From the NCBI GenBank assembly GCA_037043015.1, contig CM073324.1, positions 27,854,097-27,918,096 of the forward strand: 64,000 nucleotides of DNA. The letters run 5' to 3'. This document shows positions 1-11,690 of this stretch, piece after piece. The DNA comes from Bryum argenteum (lineage: Eukaryota; Streptophyta; Bryopsida; Bryales; Bryaceae). The notes under the pieces are model-generated. The model was not told the DNA's origin and did no database searches. It was given only the letters and a program-made list of their open reading frames with translations. Position 1 is the first letter of the stretch. Each line of letters starts with the position of its first letter. The position numbers and the translations under genes are program-made.

Positions 1-761
1 TAACAAAAGAATATAAAATTAGATTATAATATTTTTTTATTTTATTTTTTATTTTATTTTGGGAATCATGTTTGTAATGAAGAAGAAGAGATATTTCAAC
101 CTATCCTTGGATGTATGCGCGGAGGTCATTACACCAATGGCAGGACTACTAACCCCTCTCGAGGTGAACACTCATTTCAAAATGTGAACGTTAAGAAAAA
201 AAATTCAAATCCAAAAAGAATTTGGGAGAAAGAAAATTCTAATTTATACTTAGTAGGTATAGACCCCAATGAGGATACTTAAAAAAGATAGTGGTAATCG
301 GCTATACGCCTGACCGTCTGCACATCTAGTGACAGGTCGTGTCAACCTCAAAATCTACCAAGTTTGATACTCATGTCAGATCTTCGACCTATATGTCTCA
401 GTCTTCTCTTTGAGACAATGTTGCTAGTTTTTATTATTCATACTCTCTTCCTAGTAACGACAATTGTGTTTACGACTTTCTTTTTTTGTTCTTGTGTTCT
501 TGATTGGTTGATTGACATATTTATGCTTTTGAACTAGTTTCACCTTGACTTCAACAATTTGTTTCATAAGCAACTTGGTCCTGCAAGTCAACTCCTAGAA
601 TCAACTTTGTTTCTGTCTAAGTTGATTCACCAAAGTCTCAACAAACTAAAGTTTACTCTCAATCTCTCTCACTTTACATACTCTCTGTTGCTCTCAACCC
701 TGGTAGTTGATGCGTAGGATCCTACAAGGTATCTAAGGTTGGTTCCTTGAAAACCCCCTTA
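1..761. other. AT-rich intergenic sequence, nothing recognised
   Basis: No gene, RNA or bounded mobile element is visible here. Base composition is AT-rich and every frame is closed by frequent stops. Confidence 0.5.
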
Positions 762-1591
762 ACCCCTAAATTTCCTTGTCTTTTGGGAGCTTGGAACCTC
801 ACAACTGCGGTTCCGAACCTTTGTAGACTCCCATGGGTTTGTAACATTTTTTTTTTACTATTTTTTGACTTCCAACCATAGGATCTTGTACTTTACCCTA
901 CTTTTTAGGTATTATTCTAAAAATCGACCGTTGGATGTTTATCATTTGTGAGATTGTAAAGTTCAAAGTTGTTTTGGGGATTGCACAAGACGTATGTTCT
1001 CAATGGTGCAAATGGTAAGTCGATAATTGTATAATGCTCATATACTTTTCCATTTAGGTAACTAAGTTGAGTATGTGCGCGCAAAAACTTAGGGTTCTCC
1101 CATATTTTTAAGGCAAAAACTAAAATTGTTTCTTCCTAAGAGGTGAAAATATCGTTGAATGACAATCTTGTATTTGAAATAAAGTAAAAGGCGGTTAAGT
1201 GCCTTTTTGATTTTTGGATGATTGTTTTAAAAAAAAACTCCAAAATCTCAAGTTTTGACAAACTTTGAAAGAAAAAAAATTAAAAATTACTAAAAGTGTA
1301 GAGATTGGTTTTGTAACTTTTGGAAGCTTCCTTGTAGAACTGGTAATTTTTTTGATTTGGGTCACTTTGAAATTTGAGTAGTGATTTGGTAATGAACATA
1401 CCCCATCTTAGATCACATTCCAAGAGTTCCCTAGAAAATTTAAAAATTGAAATTTGACTTTGCAATTTGTTGCACACACCTTGTACTGTAAGGAACACCC
1501 AATGAAAATGATACTCAAAAATATCAATTTTATCTCAAAAACCTAGGTACCTAAAAATTGCAAAAGACCAATTCTAAAAATAGTTAGGGGT
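762..1591. mobile_element. TA-flanked inverted-repeat element (Tc1/mariner-like MITE family), 830 bp
   Basis: The left end reads ACCCCTAAA after a TA; the right end reads TTAGGGGT before a TA. This matches the termini of other copies in the window (4451, 9503, 27482, 38878). An internal GACCGTTGGAT resembles the CTACGGTTGGAT shared by the 9503 and 38878 copies. Terminal similarity is short here, so the pairing of these two ends is less certain than in the smaller copies. No coding capacity. Confidence 0.4.
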
Positions 1592-1899
1592 TAACATACA
1601 TGGGGCCGAAGTAGGGCCAAAATCCTCTCAACGTGATTGCTTCACTCCATAAAATTCAACAAATAAACCAATCAGACCCTCTTTCAGCCCCATGTACGAC
1701 TTGACTCAATATGTATGCGTCCCTTAGATGCCTTTATCTTATTGTTGATGCAAGCTATTATCAAATTTTGATTTACTTTGATGTGTTTTGCATGCAGATC
1801 TAAAAGGTGGAGAGACTTTCTGTGATACACATGATATTGACATAAGGAATGTGAACTTACGCCTATAAATTCAAGCTTTTCTAGAACTCTTAAGCCAAT

Positions 1900-3291
1900 T
1901 GCAAGAAAAACCTCTTATAGACTTTTTGTAGATCATGTGTTCCGAAGTTGAGTCATTGGACCTCATAGATTGCAAGAACTTCACGTATTAGTGCTCAAAA
2001 TGAGCAAAAAATTCCACAATTTCCTTTTCGAAGTAAAATTTCTACCAAAATAGCTACCCCATTGAAAAACATATCAACTAAAAAGCTATTTACATTCATC
2101 TCAGAAAAAATCTTGTACCAAAATAATTCATCAAAATATATCTTGGCTCAAATTATAGCCTTGCAATGTTGAAACTACCAAAAACATTACAATGGAAAAC
2201 AGTCCAAAAATGCATCCCTTGCATCCAAATCTATGTCGTATCTTCTAAAAAAGTTCGGCTAGGTCAAGCTTGTTACGACTTAATTCCTAAATGCCCCTTT
2301 CCCTTAAAGTGATATTACCTATTAAATATGAAGTAGATCAAATTTGGAGTCAAGAGGCGTTATGGATTGCGAGATTATAATATACTTGTATCTAGAAAAT
2401 ATTCTAAAAGTTAAGCATTTTTAGTCTGAGGTGGAAATGCTATCAATAAATCAATCGCAATTGAGAAGTCTCTTAATATAAATTTGTTCACCTTTATCTC
2501 AACACTATTCTACTAAAAAGAAAAAGAAAAATTAAAAAAAATAATCTCGGCTCAATTAATTTTTGATGGCGAAAATTGGCCCAAATTTCTCAGAGGAAAA
2601 TTAGTCCAAGACTAGACTTTTTGCACTAGAATTGATGCCATATTTACAAAACATCTTGGATTGTATCAAGACTTTAATTACAAAAGCAAGACTTGAATTT
2701 AAAATCCAACTCAACAAATAGAGTGGAAATCAAACGACGGATGAAGAAGATACAATTACCCAAAGACAATGCAATTTCTGAGACCATCTATTTGGACCCA
2801 AGGACGCTCAAGGGTTGAACTAGGGTCTAATTGGAATCCCAAGAAATAAAATTGAATTCAATGGTAGAGGAAGGGGATATATCTCCTCCAAAATCATCTA
2901 ATTTCCATTGTTTTCATTGAAGGAACGTCATTGCAAAAGTATTTGGATAAAAAATCTTCCAACCATGGAGATGTTGGAAATTATCTCAAGATCATGAATG
3001 TGCAAAGAAAAACTCTAAAAACAATTTTCCATCTCACATAATAGGCTTTCAATAGTTAAGCATGCCCCAATCTTTGAGAACCCAAAAACAAAACTCGCCT
3101 TCACTGCAATGGGTACCAAAATTTCATATTACATCAAGTAGGTATGAATTTTTTACCACACAACTTAGAAATTTACACCCAACCGAAGTAATATAATCAA
3201 AAAGAGACTCCTGTTTAAGAAGTTATGGCTCTCCAAAGTTTTTTGACTTTTAGAAAAATGCGGTTTTCTGACATTGGGAACGTTTAGGGGT
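1900..3291. repeat. Diverged copy of a roughly 1-1.4 kb dispersed repeat
   Basis: Stretches here, such as ATAGATTGCAAGA near 1970 and GCAATGTTGAAAC near 2165, recur in the same order in the element at 37151-38090 and in the copy that runs off the window at 63335. The right end (TTCTGACATTGGGAACGTTT then AGGGGTTGA) corresponds to the right end of the 37151 copy. The left border was not resolved. No open reading frame of note. Confidence 0.4.
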
Positions 3292-4341
3292 TGAACCTAT
3301 GTATTTTGAACAAATACTTTGAAATATTTTTTAAAAATGTATATGAACCATTTGCGAGATCATAGTGCTTAAAGTTTATGCAAAAAAGGGAAAAAAAAAT
3401 TTGGATTTCTTCGAAAGACATAGTCTACTTTGTGCAAAGAGGAAGTCTCTCAAGCATGTCAACCAAATAATTACTCAATTTCTACTATTTTTCAAGTTTT
3501 CTTAGAATGTTTGTGTAAAAGAGCTACCAAGGCATGTACTCATGGTTCAATTTTTCTAGATTATTAAAATTCAAATGTCTTTTTAGGAAGAAAAGTAAGC
3601 CTTTGTAAAAGTAAACCAACATACCTCCATGTGAAATATCAAGCTTCCCTCTATGTTTTATATACCTTGTATGTAAGGTACTTGATGTCCCGATAGGACA
3701 GTTTGGTATTTTGGTGCTCTTCGAGAATTACAGGGAGACATGAACCATTAACTTCCTTCAAATAAGTTCCTTGTTCCATGTCCCTTGTCCCCTATTCCTT
3801 CGGGTTCCTTGTTCCCCTTCTCTTGTCCCCCATCACAGAAGTTCCTTATTCATCGGCTCCTTGTCTCTTGTCTTTTGTCCCCCCTTCCCATGTTCCTGAT
3901 TCCTCGTTTTCAACTCTCGGTTCTCTGTCCTCGATTCCCTTATTTTCCGTTTTCCATTCCATGTATCCTTCTTCCCCATTTCTCGTTCCCAAGTAGAAAA
4001 CATGATACTTTGGAAAATCAGGGGGATTTTGGCTGCTGCTAGAATGATTAAGGAAAAACCAAAATACTCGAGATAACTTCATGAACTTAATTGTCTCATA
4101 TATCTCACCAAAAACACATTTATTTTTAAGATCTCAAATCTTAGAGCTATTCATGAAATTTATGGCCGTGGTGAAGGTGCAAGGTTGCCGCTTCTCATAA
4201 CGAATAGGAAGCCAACCTCCCCTTACTCATACGACTCACAATTCACTCATACAGACCCTAAGGCATAAAACCCTCATAACAACTTCATGATTCTTCTCAC
4301 GTAAAAAACTTTGTGGCCTATGGCACCTTTGGGAAGAAAAT

Positions 4342-4376
<35 letters not shown>

Positions 4377-4450
4377 CCTATCCTCTCAAAGTAGTACTTT
4401 ACATTTCAAAAAGACTACTACTTTACCACTATCACTTATCTATCTCTTTA
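3292..4450. other. Intergenic, with a pyrimidine-rich repeat block and a T34 run
   Basis: No gene seen. Positions 3765-3995 form a TTCC/TCCC-rich block of irregular variants of TTCCTTGTCCC, of the same kind as blocks at 4975-5150, 57700-57815 and 62780-63160. Positions 4343-4376 are an uninterrupted run of 34 T. Open frames across the pyrimidine block are composition artefacts. Confidence 0.5.
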
Positions 4451-4814
4451 ACCCTTAAACGCCCATGGGGTCTAAACCGGGCAGCCCAAAGTTGGATCAC
4501 AGCATCTTTTGGACTCGGGCATCATGAATAGTGCACTTTTTGAACTTGGGCATCATGAATGGACCAATCAATGATGAGCTTGCAACCTCCTACAAGGTTA
4601 TGTACCACCCCCACCTACCTACCACAATCCTTTCAAAGCAAAAAATCATTCATACAAATTGTGATTTGAATTGTAAAATTTCACTTTTTGAATGCATCAT
4701 AAGATGGTGACCAGTTTGACATCAAAATATGAGTGAAAAGTTGAGTACAATGAGAGCTACAGGGAAGATTCTGTTGGAATCATGCCCCTCGGGCTTGCTT
4801 GGGCGTTTAAGGGT
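4451..4814. mobile_element. TA-flanked MITE, 364 bp, Tc1/mariner-type termini
   Basis: The termini are near-perfect inverted repeats: ACCCTTAAACGCCC on the left and GGGCGTTTAAGGGT on the right, each flanked by TA (4449-4450 and 4815-4816), the expected target duplication of Tc1/mariner/Stowaway elements. No coding capacity. This is one of the clearest members of the family in the window. Confidence 0.72.
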
Positions 4815-4974
4815 TAATATCATAAGGCTCTAAATAAGTAAAAGTAACCTTTTATTGTCATCCACATTCTTATCATCACCCTTTCACCAGGTTCATATTA
4901 ACACCCATTCATAATTACTCTACATGTCATGTAAAATTAAATAAAAGAGGCCATTTACAATTGTGAAACCATTT

Positions 4975-5180
4975 TACACAACATTGTCCCATTACTCCTC
5001 GTTCTCATCTTTTATTTCTGATTTCTCGTTCCATGTTCTCAATTTCCCATCCCATGTTGCCGTTTCCCATCCCTTATTCGCTTGTTCCCTCATTCTCTGC
5101 TCTCGTTCTCATGTTCCTCAATTCCTTGTCCCCTCGTTGTGTTAATTAGATCTAATCAACTCTTAGTAACAATCAAATAC
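4975..5180. repeat. Pyrimidine-rich dispersed repeat block
   Basis: A TTCC/TCCC-rich block ends in TTAGATCTAATCAACTCTTA at about 5147-5166. Almost the same junction (TTAGATCTAATCGACTCTTA) follows the pyrimidine-rich block at 62780-63184. The shared order shows these are copies of one dispersed repeat, not independent simple sequence. Confidence 0.5.
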
Positions 5181-5870
5181 TCCCTAGATTTCAAAATATC
5201 TTATCACTAGCCTCTTTTATTTTTGTCCCAAAATAGCTTAATGGTTTCAAACGTGTACAACAAGAACATTTATTTGAGCACTTTGATGACCATACCACAT
5301 TGTAATGAGCCCTTTGATTACCTCTCATTATTACTTTATTCTTTCTATTCTTGTACATAATTAACTTACAACTGAAAACAACAAAATTGAATTCTCGATA
5401 CCAAACAACAACACATACAAGATGAACATGTTTGTAAGAGTTTGTATCACACACTCTACTTGTTTTATCTTTTATCATGATCAAACAACCTTTGGCGCGC
5501 TAGCTACAATTACTACAACAATTGCTATCAAATCCTATATTGCTACAACGCTCTCGGTGAGAGCTATCTACTCACTATCATTGCACCTCTCAGTATCATT
5601 AATTGAGCTCAAGGCGAGTGTTTTTGGGTTGGTCAAATTTTTCCCAACCTCTAGCTCGCCTAAATTTTATAATTACTATAGCAAATGTTATCAAATCGTA
5701 CATTGCTACAATTCTCTTGGAGAGAGCTATTCATCCAAATACACTAATGGATATAAGTATCAAAATTGATCTTAATCTCACAAAGTTTGCAATATTGATT
5801 AGACATTCTAGGACAAAGGGAGTATCACTTACCAAAAGTCTTTAAACTCTTCATGTCGTGTATACACTAG
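5181..5870. other. AT-rich intergenic sequence
   Basis: No gene is recognised. A short internal duplication is visible: the stretch around 5500-5560 (CTACAACAATTGCTATCAAAT) recurs in altered form around 5670-5725. A motif CTTCATGTCGTGT at 5849 recurs at 63229, extending the similarity to the repeat at the right of the window. Confidence 0.4.
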
Positions 5871-5882
5871 TGTAGGACCTAT
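5871..5882. repeat. Target-site duplication of SINE copy 1, left
   Basis: TGTAGGACCTAT occurs here and again at 6247-6258, exactly bracketing the SINE. A perfect 12-bp duplication is typical of target-primed retroposition. Confidence 0.85.
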
Positions 5883-5885
5883 ATA

Positions 5886-6246
5886 AGGCACCACAAGCCT
5901 TGGCTTGATGGTTAGGGCTTAGGCCCCCAATACGGAGGTTGTGGGTTCTATTCCCCATGCCGGCGTGGTGCTCACCACTATAGTCCACCCAACTATTGTG
6001 GGGGGTCTTTGGACCTTGTTGTATGGGTACCTCAAAGCCCTTTGGGGGGATACTATGTCAAGTATCTTTAAGGCATTAGTAACTAGGCTAGAAACTAGCG
6101 TAGTCATAGTGTCCACCCTCGAGAGGGGGAAGTAGTATTGTTCCAATTTCCCCTTGTCCGGTGGCCATCGGGATATTAGCATTACGAACGGACACTTCAT
6201 TCACGCCGGCCCCTTAGAAAGGGACCGGAGTTTCTATCTATCTATC
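5886..6246 (+). mobile_element. tRNA-derived SINE, copy 1, full length (about 361 bp)
   Basis: The head carries an internal RNA polymerase III promoter: box A-like TGGCTTGATGG at 5901-5911 and box B-like GGTTCTATTCC at 5944-5954, 33 nt between them as in a tRNA. The body is about 300 bp and ends in CGGAGTTT followed by a short (CTAT)n tail. It is bracketed by a 12-bp target duplication (5871-5882 and 6247-6258). The copy at 10415 is roughly 97% identical by eye. Frames open across it on either strand are not genes, since the same reading appears in both copies only because they are the same element. Transposition would need a partner LINE, which is not in the window. Confidence 0.88.
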
Positions 6247-6258
6247 TGTAGGACCTAT

Positions 6259-6994
6259 CACCAAGGATCAACGGACGTACATTATTATTTTTTGGTAGTT
6301 AGATTTAGATGAGGGTAACAATAATGTACACATGAATCTAATTTAGGAAGTTAACATTTGAAAATAATTTAGAAATTTATGAATCAACATGATTTTAGAT
6401 GATACACAGAAACTTTGAAGAGCCATATTTTTTCATCCGATGTCTTAGTTGATGAATCTTGTAACAATAGATTCTACATCAAGTCTAGTTTGTGTGATAA
6501 AAATTGCACACTTATCAAAGATGGTTTGAAATTATCACATGCATTTATGGAAGGCAACTTATACTTTCGAGTTTCAAAATATAGAGCATGGCTTACTATT
6601 GTAAGCCAATTAATTGCATTGAATTTAGTTTTTCATGAAAATTTCCCAAGTAAGTATGATCTTGAGATGAATTCCACAACTTTCTGCACTAGTAGGAATC
6701 TTGTTTGAGATATTCTTTTGAATGATTATTCAAAATGACATAGGTGTATGTCACTTGAGATATAAGTGTCATATCAATGTCATTTAGACAAGTCATTCCA
6801 TAGCACATTTTTGGACACTATTCCTACTAGTGCTAGTTGGAAGATGAATGAATTAAATACTTCATAAATAAATTCGTATTGATGTTTCTAAAGTAAAAAA
6901 CAAAATAAATACGACATTTTGAAGACTTATGTCTCCTACGTTCATTGTTGAATGTCAAAGTCATCTGGCGGGTAAGAGCTCAATCTGAATCTAC
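6259..6994. other. AT-rich intergenic sequence
   Basis: No gene recognised. A stretch around 6470-6650 (GAAGGCAACTTATACTTT...TTACTATTGTAAGCCAAT) resembles 33190-33290 in diverged form, suggesting an old dispersed repeat. Confidence 0.35.
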
Positions 6995-7349
6995 CACTAC
7001 TAGAAAATTATGACCGAATCAACATAAAATCAACTGATTTTAGTTGTTTGGGGCACTGTATTGACCGTATTCAGTGATTTTTGAGCTTTTTCTAAAAATC
7101 ACCAGTTTGCTAAAAATATTTTGTTGATTTGAGTAATGGAATGATCGAATCAACAAAATTTCATCAAAATGGAATCTTTTCAGAATCTTTCTGGAATCTT
7201 TTTGGAATCTTCTGGAATCTTTTGGAATCTTATGAAAAATTTTGGAATTTTTTTGAATCTTTGGGAATCTTTTGAATCTTTTTCTGACATTGATTAAAAT
7301 GCAAAATGAAAAACGAAGATGCTTTGGGGCATCATCACTTCTTCAAAAG

Positions 7350-7735
7350 AAAAACTTCAAATTTTTTTGATATTTTTCTTACATGTATAAAAATACCTGC
7401 ATGAAATAGAGCAAAAAAAAAAATTAAAAAAAAAAAAAAAAAAATGATTTTCTTTTTTTCAACATCGTGAAAAATATTCTTAAAAAGACGCCCCAGCCTC
7501 AAAAAAAAAAAAAAAAAAAAAAAAATTTCAAATTTTTTTCTACATGTAGAAAAATACATGCATGAAGTAGTTCAAAAAAATTTTATAAAAAAAGAGTTTT
7601 TACATCGTGAAAAATATTCAAGGTCTGTTGGGCAGTAAAAAGATGTCCCAGTCTCAAAAAAAAAAAAATCAAAAAATTTCGAAATTTTTTCTACATGTAG
7701 AAAAATACGTGCATGAAATAGTGCAATTTTTTTTT
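7350..7735. repeat. Imperfect tandem repeat, period 150-160 bp, inside the CACTA element
   Basis: The core ACATGTA(G/T)AAAAATAC(C/A/G)TGCATGAA(A/G)TAG occurs at about 7381, 7542 and 7693, with poly-A stretches and CCCAG(C/T)CTC between. The long A runs (for example 7501-7525) make open frames here meaningless. Confidence 0.6.
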
Positions 7736-7835
7736 TTTGAAAAAATAGAAGATTTTACAAGGCAAATTAATAGCCAATGGTTAAGTTTTGCTATAAGTAT
7801 ATAAACATTCATGTGCACAAATGGTTTCAAGTGGT

Positions 7836-7900
7836 GTGGTGGCGAAGGGCATGGGATTGGAGCTAGAAGGTCTAGGGCTCGAACTTGGCCGCGAGCATTT
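7836..7900 (+). other. tRNA/SINE-head-like segment inside the CACTA element
   Basis: GTGGCGAAGGGCATGG is box A-like, and about 40 bp later GGGCTCGAACTTGG is box B-like. The layout resembles the head of a tRNA-derived SINE, but the boxes are imperfect and no cloverleaf was established. It is different from the 5886 SINE family. It may be cargo captured by the CACTA element or chance. Confidence 0.25.
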
Positions 7901-8171
7901 CATGCAATGGTTGGGTTTGAGGTGTGTCCCAGTAGTGCATCAATTGGGTTTGTGGTGGGCTCCACTCTTTACTGCCGGATTGCGTTTTCCTTGTAGTGGC
8001 AAAATTTGCTTCCCGGATTCTTGGGGCAGAAGTTTTAAATTATCCTTGACCGAATCAACAAATAATATCAGCACTTTTGTATTGATCAATGTTCAGATCA
8101 ACGCGTCCGAATCAACTGAAAATTTCAACATTTTCATGTTGATTTGGACGCTGAATTTTCTAGTAGTGTAC

Positions 8172-9502
8172 TTTGTGTAGTAAGAATCTTTGCTCAATCT
8201 AAAAGTTATGAAAATGTGGCATTCATTTTAATGCAAGCAAGTACCCTGTAAGTATAGTTGGGCAATCTTTCACAGTACCATGGAATACAACGTCCTCTTC
8301 ATCTTGATGGTATGACGCTAGCAGTACATCGACTTTTTCTACACTATTTAGGTTTTATTAGTAATTTGTGAAAGACATAAATTGTCTTTATACGTTAACA
8401 ATGCATTTTCTAACATGTGATTTAGAATCTCTTTAATATATATCTTCTTCTGTGAAGCAGCTATTGCTAGTTATTGATCCCAAAGTGCACCCTCACCTTC
8501 AATGAGGACAAAACATAGACTTTTGTGGAGGTGTGCGATGTTACTATTGTAAATTATTTATTAAAAGAATTTGCAAGGAAGCACTTTTGTATGTTTCAAG
8601 GAAAAAATTACACTTAGATTGAGGCCTATTTGAAGGTGAAAATGTATAGTGTAAGTATAAGACAAAGCTTTTATGCTTTGTATCGAACAAGATTTTATTT
8701 TCATTTAGTTATTTCTTTCAAATATAAAATGCTTATTGATGGCTAGAGCATGCTTAAGCACAAGATGTTGAAACCTATGTCTACTCGTAGCATTCTCACT
8801 GAGCCAACAAAACGTGTAGACCCCCTAAACTTAGAGAGGAGAGGGTCAATATCACCTTAATGGACCCGCTATTCAACTTGCTAAATTTGACACCCTTTCA
8901 AAAAGGTGCTTGCCTTGTCCAAGGTAGCTAGTTTGCAAAACCTACTACCTAGTTCGCCACCCATCCAACCTCCACCCAACAAATCAATACTTAATACCTT
9001 CATGTGATCGTCTATTTCACTTTAATTGGTATTTCTCTTTGTATTGGAAGGTGAGTGATAGAAATAATTTACTTGAAGAACAACAAGTCATTGTTGATGC
9101 ATGTGGCAATTTGAGAGACGTTGAGCGGAGTTATCATGATGGAGTTGGACACAAGACGATATAAAACATGAAATTTTAACTTGGACCATTGGAGAAAGGA
9201 AGGAGAAAGAACTCATCAAAAAACATGTATTTCATCAGGTTTTTTTTAGTATTAATAGAAACATAATTGCAAATCCAATTCCTAAGCTAGTCAAAATAAA
9301 AAACTTCCGTATACAATGGCAAAAAAAATTAAAAAGTCAAAAAAGTCACATAATTGGCTTGCCATGGTAAACCATGCCCATGCTTGAAAACCATAATAGA
9401 AGAGTTGCCTTCACTTAATCGAGTTAAATTAATTGACACTTCAATAGTACATACTCATCAGACTCCAAGAGTCTAAAGAACAACTATTACGTACGCATAT
9501 TA
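8172..9502. other. AT-rich intergenic sequence, nothing recognised
   Basis: No gene, RNA or bounded repeat is seen in this 1.3 kb. Frames are short and AT-rich. Confidence 0.45.
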
Positions 9503-9932
9503 ACCCTTAAGCGCCCACAGTGTCGTTTTTCGACATTCTGGATGTGAGGCTCCGTCTTTGGTGCACAACCCCGCTTTCATCCCATCGATTTTTCATCCGC
9601 CGTTTTTTTTGCTCAACTCCTCGGTGGGTTTACTCTACTCCCTCCTTGGATAAATAGTAAAAACCTTGATCCTCAATTTGTGAGAGTGGACGAAAGAGAT
9701 TTTTCATGAAAGTTTTGGTGGTGTGATCTTCACCCCTTTTTTTTCATGGATCTTGAAATCCATACCTCCAAATGGCATGCAACTTGGTGGTCATACTAAT
9801 TGCCATGCTCCAAAGAAGATCCTACGGTTGGATTTTCCATTTTCATCTTTTATTTGTTTTTACACAGTTTTGAAAAAATCAGCATTATTACCAATTGTTA
9901 GGAGCTTTACCCCCCCTTGGGCGTTTAGGGGT
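9503..9932. mobile_element. TA-flanked MITE, 430 bp, same family as 4451-4814
   Basis: Left end ACCCTTAAGCGCCC, right end GGGCGTTTAGGGGT, with TA at 9501-9502 and 9933-9934. The interior contains GATCCTACGGTTGGATTTT, shared with the 38878 copy. No coding capacity. Confidence 0.7.
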
Positions 9933-9934
9933 TA

Positions 9935-10402
9935 AATTTGCAAGTGAAAATGAACATTGTAATTGAAGTAAGTGAGAGTGGTCAATTGTTAAATGGTGCA
10001 TGTAGATTTATAGTATTTTGAACATTTTAACAAAAAAGAAGCAATTTTTTGTATTGATATTGTAAAACACTCCGATGTAGTTCCAACGTTTTTTATAAAT
10101 CGCAGTTCCGATCATTCTTGAGTATATAGGCACATTTCAAACTTTTTATCAAAAAATGTCTTCAAATACAGTTTGATTTAAATTGAGTGATTTTTGTACC
10201 CCCTTTTTATCGAAAACTAGAAAAACAGCTGAACTCCTTTCTAGGTTATAGGTTATAGAAATAACTTGATAACTTTTTCTTGAGATCCGTTTGCCCCGAA
10301 GAAATCTTCAAATTCAATTAAATGTTGTGATTATTGTGGAAGGAGTTTGTCCCTGAGATTTGGACATTTTATTTAAGAGTGCCAGACGTGTCTTATTACA
10401 TG
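9935..10402. other. Intergenic sequence left of SINE copy 2
   Basis: AT-rich, no gene. It may belong to the degenerate Tc1/mariner element whose transposase remnant and right terminus lie further right. Confidence 0.35.
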
Positions 10403-10414
10403 TGATTGATCATG

Positions 10415-10776
10415 AGGCACCACAAGCCTTGGCTTGGTGGTTAGGGCTTAGGCCCTCAATACAGAGGTCGTGGGTTCTATTCCCCATGCCGGCATGGTGC
10501 TCACCACTATAGTCCACCCAACTATTGAGGGGGGTCTTTGGACCTTGTTGTATGGGAACCTCAAAGCCCTTTGGGGGGATACTATGTCAAGTATCTTCAA
10601 GGCATTAGTAACTAGGCTAAAAACTAGCGTAGTTATAGTGTCCACCCTCGAGAGGGGGAAGTAGTATTGTTCCAATTTCCCCTTGTCCGGTGGCCATCGG
10701 GATATTAGCATTACGAACGGACACTTCATTCACGCCGGCCCCTTAGAAAGGGACCGGAGTTTCTATCTATCTATCT
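10415..10776 (+). mobile_element. tRNA-derived SINE, copy 2, full length (362 bp)
   Basis: Box A-like TGGCTTGGTGG at 10430-10440 and box B-like GGTTCTATTCC at 10473-10483. The body matches copy 1 almost throughout, with only scattered substitutions, and ends in CGGAGTTT plus (CTAT)n. The 12-bp duplication TGATTGATCATG stands at 10403-10414 and 10777-10788. It sits about 45 bp upstream of the mariner-type transposase remnant, so it may have inserted into that element. Confidence 0.88.
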
Positions 10777-10819
10777 TGATTGATCATGTGTCTTCCACAC
10801 TAGTGTGCACATGTGATGA

Positions 10820-11690
10820 ATTATGTGGAAGTGGTTAGGTAAGCTAAAATATCAGAGCTTTAATCAAATTTGCAAACTTGGTGAGTGTTTCTTGGAAAAA
10901 TTTCAAGTCTACCTCGGTGAGCTTGGTTTTAGAAATTGTATAGCGCCTAATAAATCCTATTTGAGTGTTAAAAAAAGGTGTATAGGCTTGCATTTGCACT
11001 TGCTTATGACAGTGGGACATTTAAAGATTGGTATCAATAACATAATTTGGACGGATGAGTTGTCATTTGAAATTGGCAAAAGTCCGCAGCAAATTAGAGT
11101 GGGGCAAATGGCATACAAAAAAAAAATAATTGGGATTGTATAGCATCAACTTTTAAGGTCGGACGTAGTTTAGTGACGGTTTAGGGGGACCTTCATAGGT
11201 TTCGATAAGTGGTTCTATGTAATTCTAGACAACTTTTTGGACACCACTTTCTATTAGTGAGAGACCAACAAGTGATTTCGTAAATGTTGTTTATAAGGAG
11301 TATTAAGCGGCTTTTATTTTTTATATTCATGATCACCTTGAGCAATTGAGATTCATGGAAGATGTGGCTCCAATCCACCGTATCCTATTGCCACTGTAAT
11401 GAAGACGTGCTCATGATATAGAAAAGTTGGTTTCGCCAGCTAATTTAATGGACTTGAATCCAATAGATAACGTTGGAATGGTTGTGAAGGATTTGCTTAA
11501 ACATCATATTAGACACAACATCAAGCTAGAAATGGTAGGAACAATTCAATCTCTATGGGATACCATATCTATAAAGTGGCTCCATACATTGATTTCTACT
11601 ATGCCTTGTAGGATGTAAGTAATGATTGCAGGTGGGGTGGTAGTACAAGATGGTAGATAGTATGTGACAAAAAGCACCCTTTATGTATAT
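10820..11690 (+). pseudogene. Degenerate Tc1/mariner (DDE) transposase remnant
   Basis: The conceptual reading from 10823 contains YLGELGFRNCIAPNKSYLS, resembling the helix-turn-helix to catalytic linker of Tc1-type transposases, then IIWTDELSFEIGK with the first catalytic Asp (near 11054), and after frame breaks a segment resembling TFKxGR. A separate open stretch (11427-11618) contains LMDLNPIDNVGMVVKDLLK, the DLNPIENVW-like motif with the last catalytic Asp near 11451. This is followed in another phase by MPCRM-stop-VMIAGG, resembling the C-terminal end of these proteins. Stops and frameshifts separate the pieces, so no functional enzyme is made. About 270 bp further right, 11940-11960 matches the right terminus of the MITE family (GGACGTTTAAGGGT then TA). 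Confidence 0.7.

Larger units (their letters stand above)
6995..8168. mobile_element. Non-autonomous CACTA (EnSpm/CMC) DNA transposon, 1,174 bp
   Basis: The left end is CACTACTAGAAAATTATGA and the right end is TTTTCTAGTAGTG, inverted repeats starting with the CACTA signature. A 3-bp target duplication TAC flanks it (6992-6994 and 8169-8171), as expected for this superfamily. Near both ends the motif CGAATCAAC and close variants recur in both orientations (about 7015, 7144, 8050, 8108), the subterminal repeats that bind the transposase in CACTA elements. No transposase is encoded. The interior holds degenerate GGAATCTTTT repeats (7160-7290), an A-rich tandem repeat with a 150-160 bp period (7350-7735) and a tRNA-like segment (7836-7900). 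Confidence 0.8.

Noticed and set aside
3778-4042. Overlapping open frames in the TTCC-rich block
   Set aside because: Open because of biased composition; the block is a dispersed repeat.
5919-6200. Two near-identical 93-codon minus frames (here and 10448-10729) that could suggest a conserved small protein
   Set aside because: They are antisense readings of the two SINE copies; identity comes from the repeat, not from protein selection.
6415-6708. 97-codon plus-strand frame
   Set aside because: Starts at TTG, no motif, AT-rich; the region shows old repeat similarity to 33190-33290.
7335-7804. Lys/Phe-rich frames on both strands
   Set aside because: Produced by long A/T runs of the tandem repeat within the CACTA element.
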